From the NCBI GenBank assembly GCA_903848435.1, contig CAINGG010000236.1, forward strand, positions 1-6,172: a stretch of DNA of 6,172 nucleotides. The letters are read 5' to 3'. Under the pieces are notes generated by a model that ran no database searches, was not told the DNA's origin, and was given only the letters and a program-made list of their open reading frames with translations. Made by a program: the position numbers and the translations under genes. The stretch is from an uncultured Actinomycetes bacterium. Lineage in GTDB: Bacteria > Actinomycetota > Actinomycetes > S36-B12. Of this stretch, positions 5,892-6,172 are shown piece by piece (within the stretch, counting starts at the first letter, position 1; each line of letters begins with the position of its first letter).

Positions 5892-6172
5892 TCAGCCTGT
5901 GTAGCGGCGGGGCAGTCGAGCACCCATGCGGGTGACGATCTCGTAGCCGATGGTGTCATCCCAGGCCGCCCAGTCCTCGGCGGTGGGCTCCCCGGACTCC
6001 CCCGCGCCGAAGACGATCGCCTCTGCGCCGGCCTCGATGGGCGCATCGCCGATGTCGACGACGCACTGGTCCATCGCGATGCGACCCACGATGGGGTAGC
6101 GCCGTCCGGCGATCTGGACCTGGGCTCCACGGGTGGTGCGCGGTAGGCCATCGGCATAGCCGAGGGGCAGCA
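5892..6172 (-). CDS. alr: Alanine racemase, C-terminal part (5' end outside window)
   Basis: PLP-dependent enzyme converting L-alanine to D-alanine for peptidoglycan synthesis. Only the last 93 complete codons are in the window, cut at the right edge. They cover the end of the C-terminal beta domain. LGYADG is the conserved substrate/PLP-side motif, PIVGRIAMDQ is the family signature whose Met contributes to the active site of the partner subunit, and GEPTAEDWA with YEIVTRMGARLPRRY forms the standard C-terminus. The lysine that binds PLP, the catalytic Tyr region (SYG) and the barrel domain all lie outside, so completeness cannot be judged. A GTG inside the fragment (6089) is an internal Val codon, not a start. 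The stop is TGA 5894-5892, with the hydrolase starting 38 bases later. It is probably in the same operon as the hydrolase and tsaE. Confidence 0.95.
   Translation of the reverse strand, partial: LPLGYADGLPRTTRGAQVQIAGRRYPIVGRIAMDQCVVDIGDAPIEAGAEAIVFGAGESGEPTAEDWAAWDDTIGYEIVTRMGARLPRRYTG

Noticed and set aside
1..6172. Mobile element, CRISPR array, tRNA/rRNA gene or defence system
   Set aside because: No direct-repeat array, transposase or integrase motif, tRNA-like cloverleaf or atypical base composition was seen. Nearly all sequence is covered by recognisable housekeeping genes.

Overview
This is a compact, high-GC bacterial window with strong G/C third-position bias, frequent GTG starts and four-base start/stop overlaps. 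It is most likely a chromosomal segment of an actinobacterium. The order alr - alpha/beta hydrolase - tsaE - tsaB - rimI - tsaD is a recurrent actinobacterial arrangement; this is knowledge of the group, not a search result. I see no mobile element, CRISPR array, tRNA, rRNA or phage gene.

Layout, left to right: the plus strand carries only the last 62 codons of a gene (2-190), probably the THUMP-like C-terminal end of a class I SAM-dependent methyltransferase. Everything else is on the minus strand, transcribed right to left. In transcription order: the 3' part of alanine racemase (alr, cut by the window edge); a membrane-anchored alpha/beta hydrolase; tsaE; a 134-base gap with a possible stem-loop; tsaB; rimI; tsaD; a 72-base gap; a secreted or anchored polysaccharide deacetylase; and a homocysteine S-methyltransferase whose 3' end overlaps the plus-strand gene tail to tail.

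How the genes work together: TsaB, TsaD and TsaE make the second-step machinery for N6-threonylcarbamoyladenosine (t6A) at position 37 of ANN-decoding tRNAs. The first-step enzyme (TsaC/Sua5) is not in the window. RimI is a GNAT N-terminal acetyltransferase that commonly sits beside tsaB and tsaD. Alr supplies D-alanine for peptidoglycan. The deacetylase probably acts on an extracytoplasmic polysaccharide. The last enzyme regenerates methionine from homocysteine. Four junctions (hydrolase/tsaE, tsaB/rimI, rimI/tsaD, deacetylase/methyltransferase) are NTGA overlaps, which suggests translational coupling.

The window is largely ordinary housekeeping sequence, and I did not find a convincing new system. 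The best observation is that the homocysteine S-methyltransferase appears to start at CTG (1076-1074), inside a CTGA overlap and five bases after a GAGGAG Shine-Dalgarno. The nearest ATG/GTG/TTG start would remove the first strand of its barrel. A secondary point is the tsaE-tsaB gap, where the tsaE frame stays open for 42 codons past its stop and an 11-bp bulged stem can form.
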